From assembly GCA_021808665.1 (NCBI GenBank), contig JAKBBA010000055.1, positions 1 to 20,681 of the forward strand: a DNA stretch of 20,681 nt, given 5' to 3'. The notes beneath the pieces were generated by a model, which did not search any database, was not told the origin of the DNA, and worked only from the letters and a program-made list of their open reading frames with translations. This document shows positions 7,334 through 14,821 of this stretch, piece after piece (the first letter of the stretch is position 1; every line of letters starts with the position of its first letter). This stretch comes from Actinomycetes bacterium. GTDB taxonomy: Bacteria > Actinomycetota > Acidimicrobiia > Acidimicrobiales > Palsa-688. A program made the position numbers and the translations under genes.

Positions 7334-7750
7334 GTGAAGTTCATGACAGATCGGGTACTGCGGACAACTAGCGTTGGCGCGTTTACAGTGGCAGCCTTCT
7401 TTGGCAGCCTCGCCGTCACCTCGACCGAGTCGCCTGCGTTCGCCTACGGACCGACACCCACGACGACCACACCACCTACCACGCCGCCGCCTACGACACC
7501 CCCTACGACGACCACGCCACCTACGACGACCACGCCACCTACGACTCCGCCGTCGACGACGACGCCACCTACGACAGCACCCTCTGTGGTCCCGCCGCCG
7601 CCTCCCGTGGTGCCACCGGCACCTCCTTCAGGCTTGGCGTTCACCGGGATTGACGCTGCGTTGGTAACAGCTGTCGGAGCCGGGGCCATCGGAGCCGGGG
7701 GCGCCTTGGTGCTTGCGACTCGCAAACGGCGTCGCCCGAGCGAGGCCTAG
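7334..7750 (+). CDS. Pro/Thr-rich surface protein with LAFTG sorting signal
   Basis: 138 residues when started at GTG 7334. Residues 1 to about 37 form a signal peptide (basic MKFMTDRVLR, hydrophobic core, ESPAFA before YG). A ~50-residue low-complexity stretch follows, made of TTTTPP/TTPP blocks and then PPPPPVVPPAPP. The C terminus is a classic cell-wall sorting signal: LAFTG at residues 101-105, a hydrophobic span (about 107-128), and a positive tail (TRKRRRPSEA). LAxTG is the motif typical of class E sortases of Actinomycetota, so the protein should be anchored to peptidoglycan after cleavage between T and G. No folded domain is left, so it is probably a stalk or an attachment point, possibly a glycosylated one given the threonines (inference). 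It follows the DUF4012 gene by 114 bp and overlaps the convergent glycosyltransferase gene by 4 bp. No sortase gene is in the window. Confidence 0.8.
   Translation: MKFMTDRVLRTTSVGAFTVAAFFGSLAVTSTESPAFAYGPTPTTTTPPTTPPPTTPPTTTTPPTTTTPPTTPPSTTTPPTTAPSVVPPPPPVVPPAPPSGLAFTGIDAALVTAVGAGAIGAGGALVLATRKRRRPSEA
7503..7538 (+). repeat. 18-bp exact tandem repeat within Pro/Thr-coding region
   Basis: Two exact copies of an 18-bp unit (7503-7520 and 7521-7538) sit in a longer degenerate array spanning roughly 7450-7580. Each unit codes for six residues of the TTTTPP type. Being a multiple of three, copy-number change would lengthen or shorten the stalk without breaking the frame. Confidence 0.75.
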
Positions 7751-8895
7751 CGCGAGCGGGAGTTCGCTGCAGTTTCGAGCACATCAAGAAACGCCCTGCC
7801 CCGCGCGCCCCAAGAGGCCGAGTCATCCATGTCGGAGCGTCCCGGCCCCGGGACTGATTGACCTGCCAATGCACGAAGCACTGCCGGTACGAAACCTTGC
7901 CGATTGACGGTTTCAACCGGCCAGCCGACGTCCCTGAAGCCCGCCACCGGTGTCGAGATAGCCAGCTTGCCAACGGCAAGGATCTCTCTCGCCTTGATCG
8001 GATCGAGACTCTCGGTGAAGGGGGTAACGAGGTGCGGAACGACAAGCAGCTTTGCGTGCTGCATGTAAGCAGGAATGTCCTGATATGGCCGAGCTCCAAG
8101 GAAAACGGCCCCGGCATAGGTTAGGCGCCTCGTAGTCTCCCGTGAGCAGGCGTTTGGTCCTACAAACACGAGTCTGACTCCGTCCGGCAGTGTCTCGGCA
8201 AGCTCCGCACAAAGCTCTACATCGATACGATCTTCTGCGAGCGTGCCGCAATACAACACCGGAAGGTCGCACGGAAGGTCCCCAGGTCGAGCTCTCTCCC
8301 TGCGGAAGTGATCGACGTCCACCCCGTTAGGAATAACTGTCACGGAGCGGCCCGCTCCGCGTGATGCGGCAAGAGCAGGAGAGCAGACCACCACCTCTCG
8401 TGCAGAAACCAGCATTCGCCGATCGTTTGCCTCCTGCCGTCTCGCCTCCCGCTCGGAGCGCTTCGCGAGAGTCCAGTCGTCTGTTACGTCGTAGACGGCG
8501 GGCCATCCGCAACTCTCGGCCAGTCCGGCATAACCGCTGTCATTCACCCACAGCACTGGGTTCACGAGATCCATCCTGAGGGCGTGAGAGAGGACAACCC
8601 GGCCAAGCCGGTCGTCGACACCTCGGAATGCGCCACGTGGTAACCATTTGCGCGGCGTCAGGGTCGCCACCCGCTCGTAGCGAGGAACAAGTCGCACACC
8701 GGTCTCGCCGATCGGCCTGGCGTGCAGCGCGGACCACAGGGCATCTGAAGGAGGTTGCACAAAGAGCAAGCGCATACGCCTACGCAGGCCCAGCAATTCC
8801 CTCACGAGGAACTGGTTCCTTCTCCATACTTCGTCCCACGCCTCCAACGAGCAGCAGACGACATCGAAATCACCCGCTCTTTCGCCATTCGCCAC
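7747..8895 (-). CDS. GT4-like glycosyltransferase (GT-B fold)
   Basis: 382 residues from GTG 8895. The C-terminal half has the GT-B donor-site pattern: VIPNGVDVDHF, a LPVLYCGTLAEDRID strand-turn, VRLVFVGPN, then VFLGARPYQDIPAYM and LLVVPHLVTPFTESLDPIK followed by AREILAVGK. The P.K..E.LA.GK version replaces the usual E-x7-E, as in a subset of GT4 enzymes that act on surface polymers. The N-terminal half reads CCSLEAWDEVWRRNQFLVREL, a pattern shared by that subset. No signal peptide or membrane span is seen, so it should work at the inner face of the membrane with a nucleotide sugar. The sugar and linkage cannot be predicted. It is the only glycosyltransferase of the window on the minus strand. 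It overlaps the LAxTG gene tail to tail by 4 bp and diverges from the carrier-protein gene 78 bp away. Confidence 0.8.
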   Translation of the reverse strand: MANGERAGDFDVVCCSLEAWDEVWRRNQFLVRELLGLRRRMRLLFVQPPSDALWSALHARPIGETGVRLVPRYERVATLTPRKWLPRGAFRGVDDRLGRVVLSHALRMDLVNPVLWVNDSGYAGLAESCGWPAVYDVTDDWTLAKRSEREARRQEANDRRMLVSAREVVVCSPALAASRGAGRSVTVIPNGVDVDHFRRERARPGDLPCDLPVLYCGTLAEDRIDVELCAELAETLPDGVRLVFVGPNACSRETTRRLTYAGAVFLGARPYQDIPAYMQHAKLLVVPHLVTPFTESLDPIKAREILAVGKLAISTPVAGFRDVGWPVETVNRQGFVPAVLRALAGQSVPGPGRSDMDDSASWGARGRAFLDVLETAANSRSR

Positions 8896-8973
8896 CCGAT
8901 GAAGGCTACCTGAGAGACCGGCACACCAGTGCGTTCGGTCAAGCCTGAGCCGACTTGCGCCGAAGATCCTCCA
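8896..8973. promoter_or_regulatory. Short divergent intergenic region before the carrier-protein/GT operon
   Basis: The 78 bp between the minus-strand glycosyltransferase and the carrier protein must contain start signals for both directions. In particular it is the most likely place for the promoter of the long + strand run ending at 19328. No clear -35/-10 elements are visible. If the carrier protein began at the in-frame GTG 8929, the space would shrink to 33 bp, which argues for the ATG at 8974. Confidence 0.35.
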
Positions 8974-9222
8974 ATGGCGATCAATATCGATGACGTGATA
9001 AGGCGCGTGCTAGCCGAGGAAGCCAAGCTGGTCATCGAGGTCAGCGAGGTGCTCGACAGCGACGACCTTCAGCGCCTCGGAATGTCGTCCCACGCCCTGG
9101 TCAGCGTGATGCTGGGTCTCGAAGACGAATTCGGTATCGAATTTCCCGACCAACTGCTCACCAAGACGACGTTCGGGTCCATAAATTCCATACGGAACGC
9201 GATCGCGTCGCTTACGAACTGA
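8974..9222 (+). CDS. Free-standing acyl/peptidyl carrier protein
   Basis: 82 residues, normal carrier-protein size (PF00550). Helix I is MAINIDDVIRRVLAEEA. The phosphopantetheine site is LGMSSHALVSVML with the attachment serine S39, followed by GLEDEFGIEFPDQLL, the typical acidic helix II/III, and TFGSINSI. The usual Asp of the DSL motif is Ser (S38) and the Leu is His (H40), giving an SSH variant of the kind found in carriers served by stand-alone ligases. ATG 8974 starts the protein exactly where the family begins; a GTG at 8929 would add 15 proline-rich residues without homology. No ketosynthase or NRPS condensation gene is nearby. A carrier inside a glycosyltransferase operon suggests that an activated acyl or aminoacyl group is added to the glycan, possibly loaded by the ligase ending at 360 (inference). 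It needs a phosphopantetheinyl transferase from elsewhere. Confidence 0.85.
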   Translation: MAINIDDVIRRVLAEEAKLVIEVSEVLDSDDLQRLGMSSHALVSVMLGLEDEFGIEFPDQLLTKTTFGSINSIRNAIASLTN

Positions 9223-9288
9223 AGGTCGTTCTCAGCATGCGGGAGTAGCATCTGAAGGCGGGGCTGGTCATAGCCGAAGATACATACC

Positions 9289-10521
9289 ATGAACGCAGAA
9301 TCGGAGGCCTGCTGTCTTCGAGTCCTGTCAGTCATTCACAGCAGCACTTACGGCGGCCCCCATAACCAGGCTGTCGCACTCGCGTCGAGCGTACCCGGTC
9401 TCGACCTCACAGTGGTGCTGCCCGCCGAGCCGGGAGACGGCGCCTCGCGACTCCGCTCTGCAGGTATCGACGTCGTCGAGATGGACCTACGCCGGCCGCG
9501 TGCGTCCCTGCGAAACCAGGGCCTTTTCGACCTTGCGAGGAACTATCCGGCTCAGGTCAGAAATCTCGCAAGCCTCATCGACGAGAAGCAGATAGACGTG
9601 GTCGAAGTTCACGGATTGCTCAATCTCGACGGGGCTATTGCCGCTCGGCTCCGAGGCAGCGGCGTCGTCTGGCAGCTCATAGATACGAGACCACCCGTAG
9701 TTCTACGCTGGGCGATGATGCCGTTCGTTATTGCTCTGTCCGACGTCATCATGACGACTGGAGCCTCGCTCGCCACGCAATATCCCGGCGCGCGCCTCCG
9801 GCCGGGGCGGCAGATCTCATTTGTACCTCCCGTCCTCGCACGAGACACGACGGGTGCCGGTCGCTCGGAGACCCGACTGCGACTCGGGGTTGAATCAGAC
9901 GAGACTCTCGTCGTCGCTATCGGCAATCTGAACCCGCAGAAGGGGTTCGACCGGTTGATCGAGGCACTCTGCTGGCCTACCGAGACCGCTAATCTACCCC
10001 AAAGACCGGCGCTCCGAATCCGAGGAGCTGTCCAAGCCGGCCACGCCGACTACGCTTCATTACTAAGCCGTCACGCTGCGGCGAAAGGCTTCGGTGACCG
10101 AGCCGTAGGACACCTCGAGGCCGGTCTCGACGTAGCCGATCTATTGGGCGCTGCCGACATCTTCGCGCTCAGCTCGACAGGACTATCCGAAGGGATCCCG
10201 ACGGTAGTTCTAGAAGCGATGACGCACGGCCTCGCAGTGGTTGCGACGAAGGTGGGTGCGATACAGGAAGTTATCTCGGATGGTCATTCTGGTTTCCTCG
10301 TCGACCCGGGTGATTCCGCGGCCCTGCGACAATGCCTCGCGGGCCTTGCGGCGGATCCTGCCAGACGACTCGCCGTGGGCCGGGTCGCCGCACAAGAAGC
10401 GGCGACCCTAAGTTCACCGGAGCGGTTTGCCTCCGCTGTAGTCGAGTCGTGGCGCCTTGCGATGACACTCACGGCTCGGCGCGCAAACCGTCACAAGCGA
10501 AGTAGCCGTGCCCCAAGATGA
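9289..10521 (+). CDS. GT4 family glycosyltransferase
   Basis: 410 residues, GT-B fold, retaining GT4 type. The N-terminal acceptor domain opens with LRVLSVIHSSTYGGPHNQ, the glycine loop that follows the first strand in GT4 enzymes. The donor domain carries VVAIGNLNPQKGFDRLIEAL, and the E-x7-E motif lies in LSEGIPTVVLEAM, followed by VVATKVGAIQEVISDGHSGFLVDPGD. All donor-binding marks are intact. The C-terminal 20 residues are strongly basic (RRANRHKRSSRAPR), which could help binding to the membrane surface. ATG 9289 lies 66 bp after the carrier gene, the largest gap of this run apart from the one before the Wzz/kinase gene if its late start is used. Its stop codon overlaps the next start as ATGA. 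Donor sugar unknown; it probably adds one sugar to a lipid-linked repeat unit in the cytosol. Confidence 0.85.
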   Translation: MNAESEACCLRVLSVIHSSTYGGPHNQAVALASSVPGLDLTVVLPAEPGDGASRLRSAGIDVVEMDLRRPRASLRNQGLFDLARNYPAQVRNLASLIDEKQIDVVEVHGLLNLDGAIAARLRGSGVVWQLIDTRPPVVLRWAMMPFVIALSDVIMTTGASLATQYPGARLRPGRQISFVPPVLARDTTGAGRSETRLRLGVESDETLVVAIGNLNPQKGFDRLIEALCWPTETANLPQRPALRIRGAVQAGHADYASLLSRHAAAKGFGDRAVGHLEAGLDVADLLGAADIFALSSTGLSEGIPTVVLEAMTHGLAVVATKVGAIQEVISDGHSGFLVDPGDSAALRQCLAGLAADPARRLAVGRVAAQEAATLSSPERFASAVVESWRLAMTLTARRANRHKRSSRAPR

Positions 10522-11663
10522 GGGTTCTCATTATGCACCCGTGGGCGGGCCTCCCCTCCCGCCAATACCTCTACTCCAAGCTCGCAGACCACACCGGTTG
10601 GGACATTGCATTGCTAGCCGCTGAAACTTGGAGAGACGAGTACGGTACCGACATCCAGGCTGTCGCGGGGCAGGGAATGACGACAGAGCTACTCTCCTCG
10701 CCGATCGCCTTAAAGGGAAACATTCCTCTGCACATCTTCATCGGGCGATTGCGCCGTCATGTCAGAGACTTTGATCCCGACCTGGTCTACGTCTATCATG
10801 AGCCTTACGCCGCAGCAACATTCCAGATGCTTCGGGCCGTTCGCGCAATATCTGACATCCCTGTTGGCGTGAGAAGTGCGCAGAACCTACTCAAGCGCTA
10901 TCCAATGCCGTTCCGCCAAAGCGAAGCATACGTCTACCGAGAATCGGACTTCGCCGTCGCGGTTTCGGACAACGTCGCCGACGTGATGCGCCGCAAAGGC
11001 TACCGCAAGCCCATCGAAGTCATTCCGATGCCTGTCGACTTGGCAGTGTTCAGGCCATCCCCCGACCGCGCGCATCGAGGGAAGGGCACTCTCCGCGTGG
11101 GCTTCGTTGGCCGCCTGGTCCCGGAAAAAGGAGCCGACACAGCCATAAAAGCGATCGCTGACGCCCAAGGCAGTGACCTCGTAATGGACATCATCGGATC
11201 AGGCCCGGATGAACCACGACTACGGACCATCGCCGACGCTCTCGGGGTGCGCGACCGAATCAACTGGCGAGGAGCGCTCGATCGGACGGCAGTCGCCTCC
11301 GCCTACAGCGAGTTGGACCTGCTCGTGGTGCCGTCGAGAAACACAGCGCGCTGGAGCGAGCAGTTCGGAAGGGTGGTAATCGAGGCGGCCGCAGCAGAGG
11401 TTCCGGCAATCGTGAGCAGATCCGGGGAGCTTCCCTTCCTCATCGGCCAGATCGGGGCAGGCTGGACCGTCGGCGAGTCGGACCATGAGGAACTTGCGAG
11501 GATGCTCCTCCATCTGGATACCGATCGCATCACCCTGAGCGACGCCGGAGTGCGAGCCCGTCAGGGTGTCGAGGCGCGTTTCTCCGATGAGGCGATCGTC
11601 GCTTCGCTCGCCGCCGCATTGAGTGCCGCCGCCATGCGCGGAAGGGTTGCCCGACATGGCTGA
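10518..11663 (+). CDS. GT4 family glycosyltransferase
   Basis: 381 residues with a GT4 layout. MRVLIMHPWAGLPSRQYLYS opens the N-terminal domain, and DLVYVYHEPYAAATFQ is the strand around the acceptor cleft. The donor half has VIPMPVDLAVFRPSPD, VGFVGRLVPEKGADTAIKAI, IIGSGPDEPRL, and SEQFGRVVIEAAAAEVPAI containing E-x7-E. The length is normal and no part is missing. The start ATG is fused with the stop of the preceding gene (ATGA), and its own end overlaps the next start by 8 bp, so translation is probably coupled across three glycosyltransferases. The weak local ribosome site supports coupling. Sugar specificity cannot be read from sequence. Confidence 0.85.
   Translation: MRVLIMHPWAGLPSRQYLYSKLADHTGWDIALLAAETWRDEYGTDIQAVAGQGMTTELLSSPIALKGNIPLHIFIGRLRRHVRDFDPDLVYVYHEPYAAATFQMLRAVRAISDIPVGVRSAQNLLKRYPMPFRQSEAYVYRESDFAVAVSDNVADVMRRKGYRKPIEVIPMPVDLAVFRPSPDRAHRGKGTLRVGFVGRLVPEKGADTAIKAIADAQGSDLVMDIIGSGPDEPRLRTIADALGVRDRINWRGALDRTAVASAYSELDLLVVPSRNTARWSEQFGRVVIEAAAAEVPAIVSRSGELPFLIGQIGAGWTVGESDHEELARMLLHLDTDRITLSDAGVRARQGVEARFSDEAIVASLAAALSAAAMRGRVARHG
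11640..11646 (+). promoter_or_regulatory. Ribosome binding site for the WbaZ-like GT gene
   Basis: GGAAGGG ends 9 nt before ATG 11656, inside the 3' end of the preceding gene. It supports 11656 rather than the longer in-frame ATG at 11623 as the real start. Confidence 0.6.
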
Positions 11664-12762
11664 GATTGCGATCGTCCATGACTATTTGACTCAGCGTGGC
11701 GGAGCTGAACGCGTCGTTCTCGCCCTAGCCGATGCGTTCCCCGGCGCCGACGTGGTGACGTCGCTCTACGATCCACGTGCCACTTACCCGGAGTTCGAGT
11801 CGCTCCATGTTCGTACCCTACCGATCAATCATCTGCGACTGTTTCGCAACGACCATCGCCTGGCGATGCCGGTCCTCGCGCCGGCCTTCTCCACCGCCAA
11901 CGTCGACTGTAGTGTCGCGGTCTGCTCGTCAAGTGGTTGGGCACACGGTGTGAAGGTAAGCGGTCGGAAGGTGGTCTACTGTCACAACCCCGCTCGTTGG
12001 CTATATCAGACAGACAGCTACCTGAAAGGTATGGGGGCTGGAACAAGGACTGCGCTCAAAGCGCTTCGACCCACCTTGGCGCGCTGGGACCGAAGGGCGG
12101 CTCTGTCTGCTGATCTCTATGTCGTCAATTCGAATGTCGTGAGAGACAGGGTGCGAATCGCCTACGGGATCGACGCCAAAGTCGTCCACCCGCCGTTCTC
12201 ACTTGGCACGGATGGTCCGGTTTCGCCGATTACCGGTATCGACGCTGGCTTCTTCCTATGCGTCTCTCGCCTCCTCTCGTACAAAAATGTGGAATCGGTG
12301 GTCGAAGCGTTTCGGATGCTGCCTCATCTCCGACTTCTCGTGATCGGAGGAGGCCCCCTTTTCCGGGCATTGCAACTTGGCGCTCCACCGAACGTAGAGA
12401 TGTGCGGAGAGGTCGATGACTCGACACTTCGATGGAGTTACTTGACGTGCGCAGGTGTGATCGCAGGGTCATACGAGGACTTCGGCCTTACCCCAGTGGA
12501 AGGCGCCGCATTCGGCAAGCCGACAGCGGCACTTAGATGGGGAGGGTTCCTCGAGACCGTCGTAGAAGGGCGCACAGGCGTCTTCTTCGACAACCCAGAG
12601 CCGGCCTCGATAGCGCTTGCCATCTCGCAACTCTGCAGCCACAAATGGGATGAATCAGAAATCCGACAGTGGGCTCGCCAATTCTCTCCTCAGTATTTCA
12701 CAGCCACGATGCGCGGCCTCGTAAACCAGGAACTTCCCGCAATCGGCGAACATCTCCAATGA
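11656..12762 (+). CDS. WbaZ-like GT4 glycosyltransferase
   Basis: 368 residues from ATG 11656; the longer frame from 11623 adds a non-conserved leader. The N terminus IAIVHDYLTQRGGAERVV is the signature of the WbaZ-like GT4 group, several of which are mannosyltransferases in O-antigen and capsule synthesis. Other marks are VVYCHNPARWLY, LYVVNSNVVRDRV, FLCVSRLLSYKNVESVVEAF, LLVIGGGPLFRAL, and SYEDFGLTPVEGAAFGKPTA with E-x7-E. A GDP-mannose donor is plausible by family but unproven. It overlaps the preceding gene by 8 bp. The gap to the next gene is 61 bp, or 187 bp if the later start of that gene is used, so this is the only real break in the operon. Confidence 0.85.
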   Translation: MAEIAIVHDYLTQRGGAERVVLALADAFPGADVVTSLYDPRATYPEFESLHVRTLPINHLRLFRNDHRLAMPVLAPAFSTANVDCSVAVCSSSGWAHGVKVSGRKVVYCHNPARWLYQTDSYLKGMGAGTRTALKALRPTLARWDRRAALSADLYVVNSNVVRDRVRIAYGIDAKVVHPPFSLGTDGPVSPITGIDAGFFLCVSRLLSYKNVESVVEAFRMLPHLRLLVIGGGPLFRALQLGAPPNVEMCGEVDDSTLRWSYLTCAGVIAGSYEDFGLTPVEGAAFGKPTAALRWGGFLETVVEGRTGVFFDNPEPASIALAISQLCSHKWDESEIRQWARQFSPQYFTATMRGLVNQELPAIGEHLQ

Positions 12763-12823
12763 CTCAGCGAAGGCCTGCCGCGCTAAGTCAAGTAACGCTC
12801 CGACTAGGCCGACTGAGACAAGT

Positions 12824-14821
12824 ATGTCGATGCCACGCGTGCTCTTCGGGCGCCCTTTTCCGACCAATACCCTTGGCTCGGCCGCGGAACGATCGGGCCG
12901 CAGCACAGGTACCATCGGAAGGCTAAGTTCCACGGAGAAAGCAGCGTCGGTGCAATCGTCGATCACATCACCTGGTACGTCGAACCTCGGTTCCACATCC
13001 TGGTCACTTGTCGCCCGGCGTCAGTGGTGGATCGTAGCGCTGTGCGTGATCCTCGCGACTGGCGCATCCGTCTTCTACGTTAAGCGTCACAAGGTGACCT
13101 ACCAGGCCACGGCGACAGTCGTCGCCAACCCCGGTAGCGCAGCAAGCTCCGCCTCGACGTCCAACGCGCCGAGCGGACCTGACCCGCTCGTGCAGACCCA
13201 CGACCTCTCGATAGCTGCTGCGGCGGCCAAGGCAGCAGGAACTCCCGCCGGGTCAGTTGGGGTGGCGTTCGCACTCGACGCAAATAACAGTGCCTTGCTG
13301 GATGTCACTGCTACTGCTGCGACCCCGGCGCAGGCCGCTGCGGCTGCGAATGCTGCTTCCCAAGCATATATAGCGGTCCGCTCAAAAGCACTCAACACAT
13401 CTGCCGCATCCCTCGACGGTCAACTGGCCGTGATTGCGAACCAGATACACACTCTGCAGGCACAAGGTGCGCTCACACCGGGCTCGACGGCCGGAACTCA
13501 GCCCAACTCCTCCCAATCGTCCGGCGCCAACCTTGCGGCCGACGAGCAGCTCGCGGTAGCGATAGCTGACTACCAATCCCTCTTCCAGCAGCAGCAGAAC
13601 CTGTCCCTCGAGTCTGCCGGGATAGAAGTTTACAGTTCGGCCACAGCATCGGAAGCGACAGCGACAGGAAGCTCCCACAAGGTAATCGAGCTAGCGGTAG
13701 TCGCAGGTCTTCTTGCCGGCCTGGGAATAGCGCTTCTCCGGCACCGTTTGGACGACAAGCTGCGCTCGGCTACGGAAGTCGAAGCGCTGAGCTCACACAG
13801 CGTGCTGTCACGGATACCGCTGCGAAATGACGCCACGTCCCCTGGAACGATCGCAACCCACCCGAACGACGATCTTGCTGAAGCTGTCAGAGAGCTACGA
13901 ACCGCGCTCCGCTTCGTCTCGGTCGAGCGGGAGATCAAGACGATTCTGGTCACGAGTTCTGAGCCGGGCGAGGGTAAATCGTTCGTAGCGGCGAACCTAG
14001 CGGCGGCTTGGGCGATGTCCGGCATGCTCACTGTCCTCGTCTCTTCTGACCTTCGCGCTCCAACTGCCGAGCGTCTTCTCGGCGTAGAGCCCTCGCGATG
14101 GGGGATATCGTCCGCAATCGCCGACGCAAGCTCCAAGCTCGGTCGGCTTCGGACGACCAGGAGAGAATCCGGTGATAAGAATGGTCTAGCACCCGAACAA
14201 CTAGACGTCAGTACCTTGCAGGCCTTCGCTACAAGCGCTATCACGCCATCACAGTTACAAGGTTCGCCCTACGCACAGACCAACGGCCACGGCACCAACG
14301 GTCACGCTAACGACGTCCAAAGCGCCCGAAGCGTACGCTCGTCGGCTCTATCGTCGGTCCGCACTCCCGCAACGGATCTGCTCGATCTATTGGTTTGGAG
14401 CGGCGTGAAAGACCTTTGGCTGTGCCCCGCGGGTCCCGTCCCGCCGAATCCAGCGGAACTCCTTGGATCGAGCGCATTCGAAGACCTGGTCGCTGACATC
14501 TCTGCTGTCGCAGATGTTGTGATCATGGATAGCCCTCCCGTACTGACGGTGACTGACGCTATGGTCCTGACCGAGCAAGCTGACGGAGTCCTGTTCGTGG
14601 TCGCCGAGGGACGCACGTCACGTTCTGTCGCGAAGCGCGCCCTTCAACTTCTGGAGAGCAGTCCGGCGCCCGTGCTCGGATTGGTCGCAAATATGAGCAC
14701 CAGAAGCGAAATCTCCTCATACTACGGTTCGTCCTACGTCACATACGGCCACCCGACGGACCGTGGCATCGAGGCTGACGACGCTCGATTGCCTACCCGG
14801 CGCATCCGTAGCAACCGATGA
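12824..14821 (+). CDS. Wzz chain-length domain fused to BY-kinase-like ATPase
   Basis: 665 residues. A first membrane span (WWIVALCVILATGASVFYV, about 65-85) and a second (VIELAVVAGLLAGLGIALL, about 285-305) enclose an Ala/Ser-rich extracytoplasmic loop, the Wzz/co-polymerase layout. A CpsD/CapB-type P-loop domain follows: Walker A with GEGKS at 382-386, an A' position reading VSSDLR (406-411), and Walker B VVIMDSPP with D569. Tyrosines Y633, Y634, Y638 and Y641 near the end form a possible autophosphorylation cluster. The family controls polymer length through phosphorylation cycles with Wzy. Two oddities: the first Asp of the A' D-x-D-x-R motif is Ser, and 158 residues separate R411 from D569 where family members have roughly half that, the excess being polar and low-complexity (NGHGTNGHAND). 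ATG 12824 lacks a clear ribosome site. GTG 12950, 9 nt behind GGAGAAA, is a good alternative (623 residues) and loses only unconserved sequence. Confidence 0.85.
   Translation: MSMPRVLFGRPFPTNTLGSAAERSGRSTGTIGRLSSTEKAASVQSSITSPGTSNLGSTSWSLVARRQWWIVALCVILATGASVFYVKRHKVTYQATATVVANPGSAASSASTSNAPSGPDPLVQTHDLSIAAAAAKAAGTPAGSVGVAFALDANNSALLDVTATAATPAQAAAAANAASQAYIAVRSKALNTSAASLDGQLAVIANQIHTLQAQGALTPGSTAGTQPNSSQSSGANLAADEQLAVAIADYQSLFQQQQNLSLESAGIEVYSSATASEATATGSSHKVIELAVVAGLLAGLGIALLRHRLDDKLRSATEVEALSSHSVLSRIPLRNDATSPGTIATHPNDDLAEAVRELRTALRFVSVEREIKTILVTSSEPGEGKSFVAANLAAAWAMSGMLTVLVSSDLRAPTAERLLGVEPSRWGISSAIADASSKLGRLRTTRRESGDKNGLAPEQLDVSTLQAFATSAITPSQLQGSPYAQTNGHGTNGHANDVQSARSVRSSALSSVRTPATDLLDLLVWSGVKDLWLCPAGPVPPNPAELLGSSAFEDLVADISAVADVVIMDSPPVLTVTDAMVLTEQADGVLFVVAEGRTSRSVAKRALQLLESSPAPVLGLVANMSTRSEISSYYGSSYVTYGHPTDRGIEADDARLPTRRIRSNR

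Noticed and set aside
7444..7725. Gly/Val-repeat open frame antisense to the LAxTG gene
   Set aside because: It is just the reverse reading of the Pro/Thr repeat; the + strand product has a signal peptide and sorting signal.
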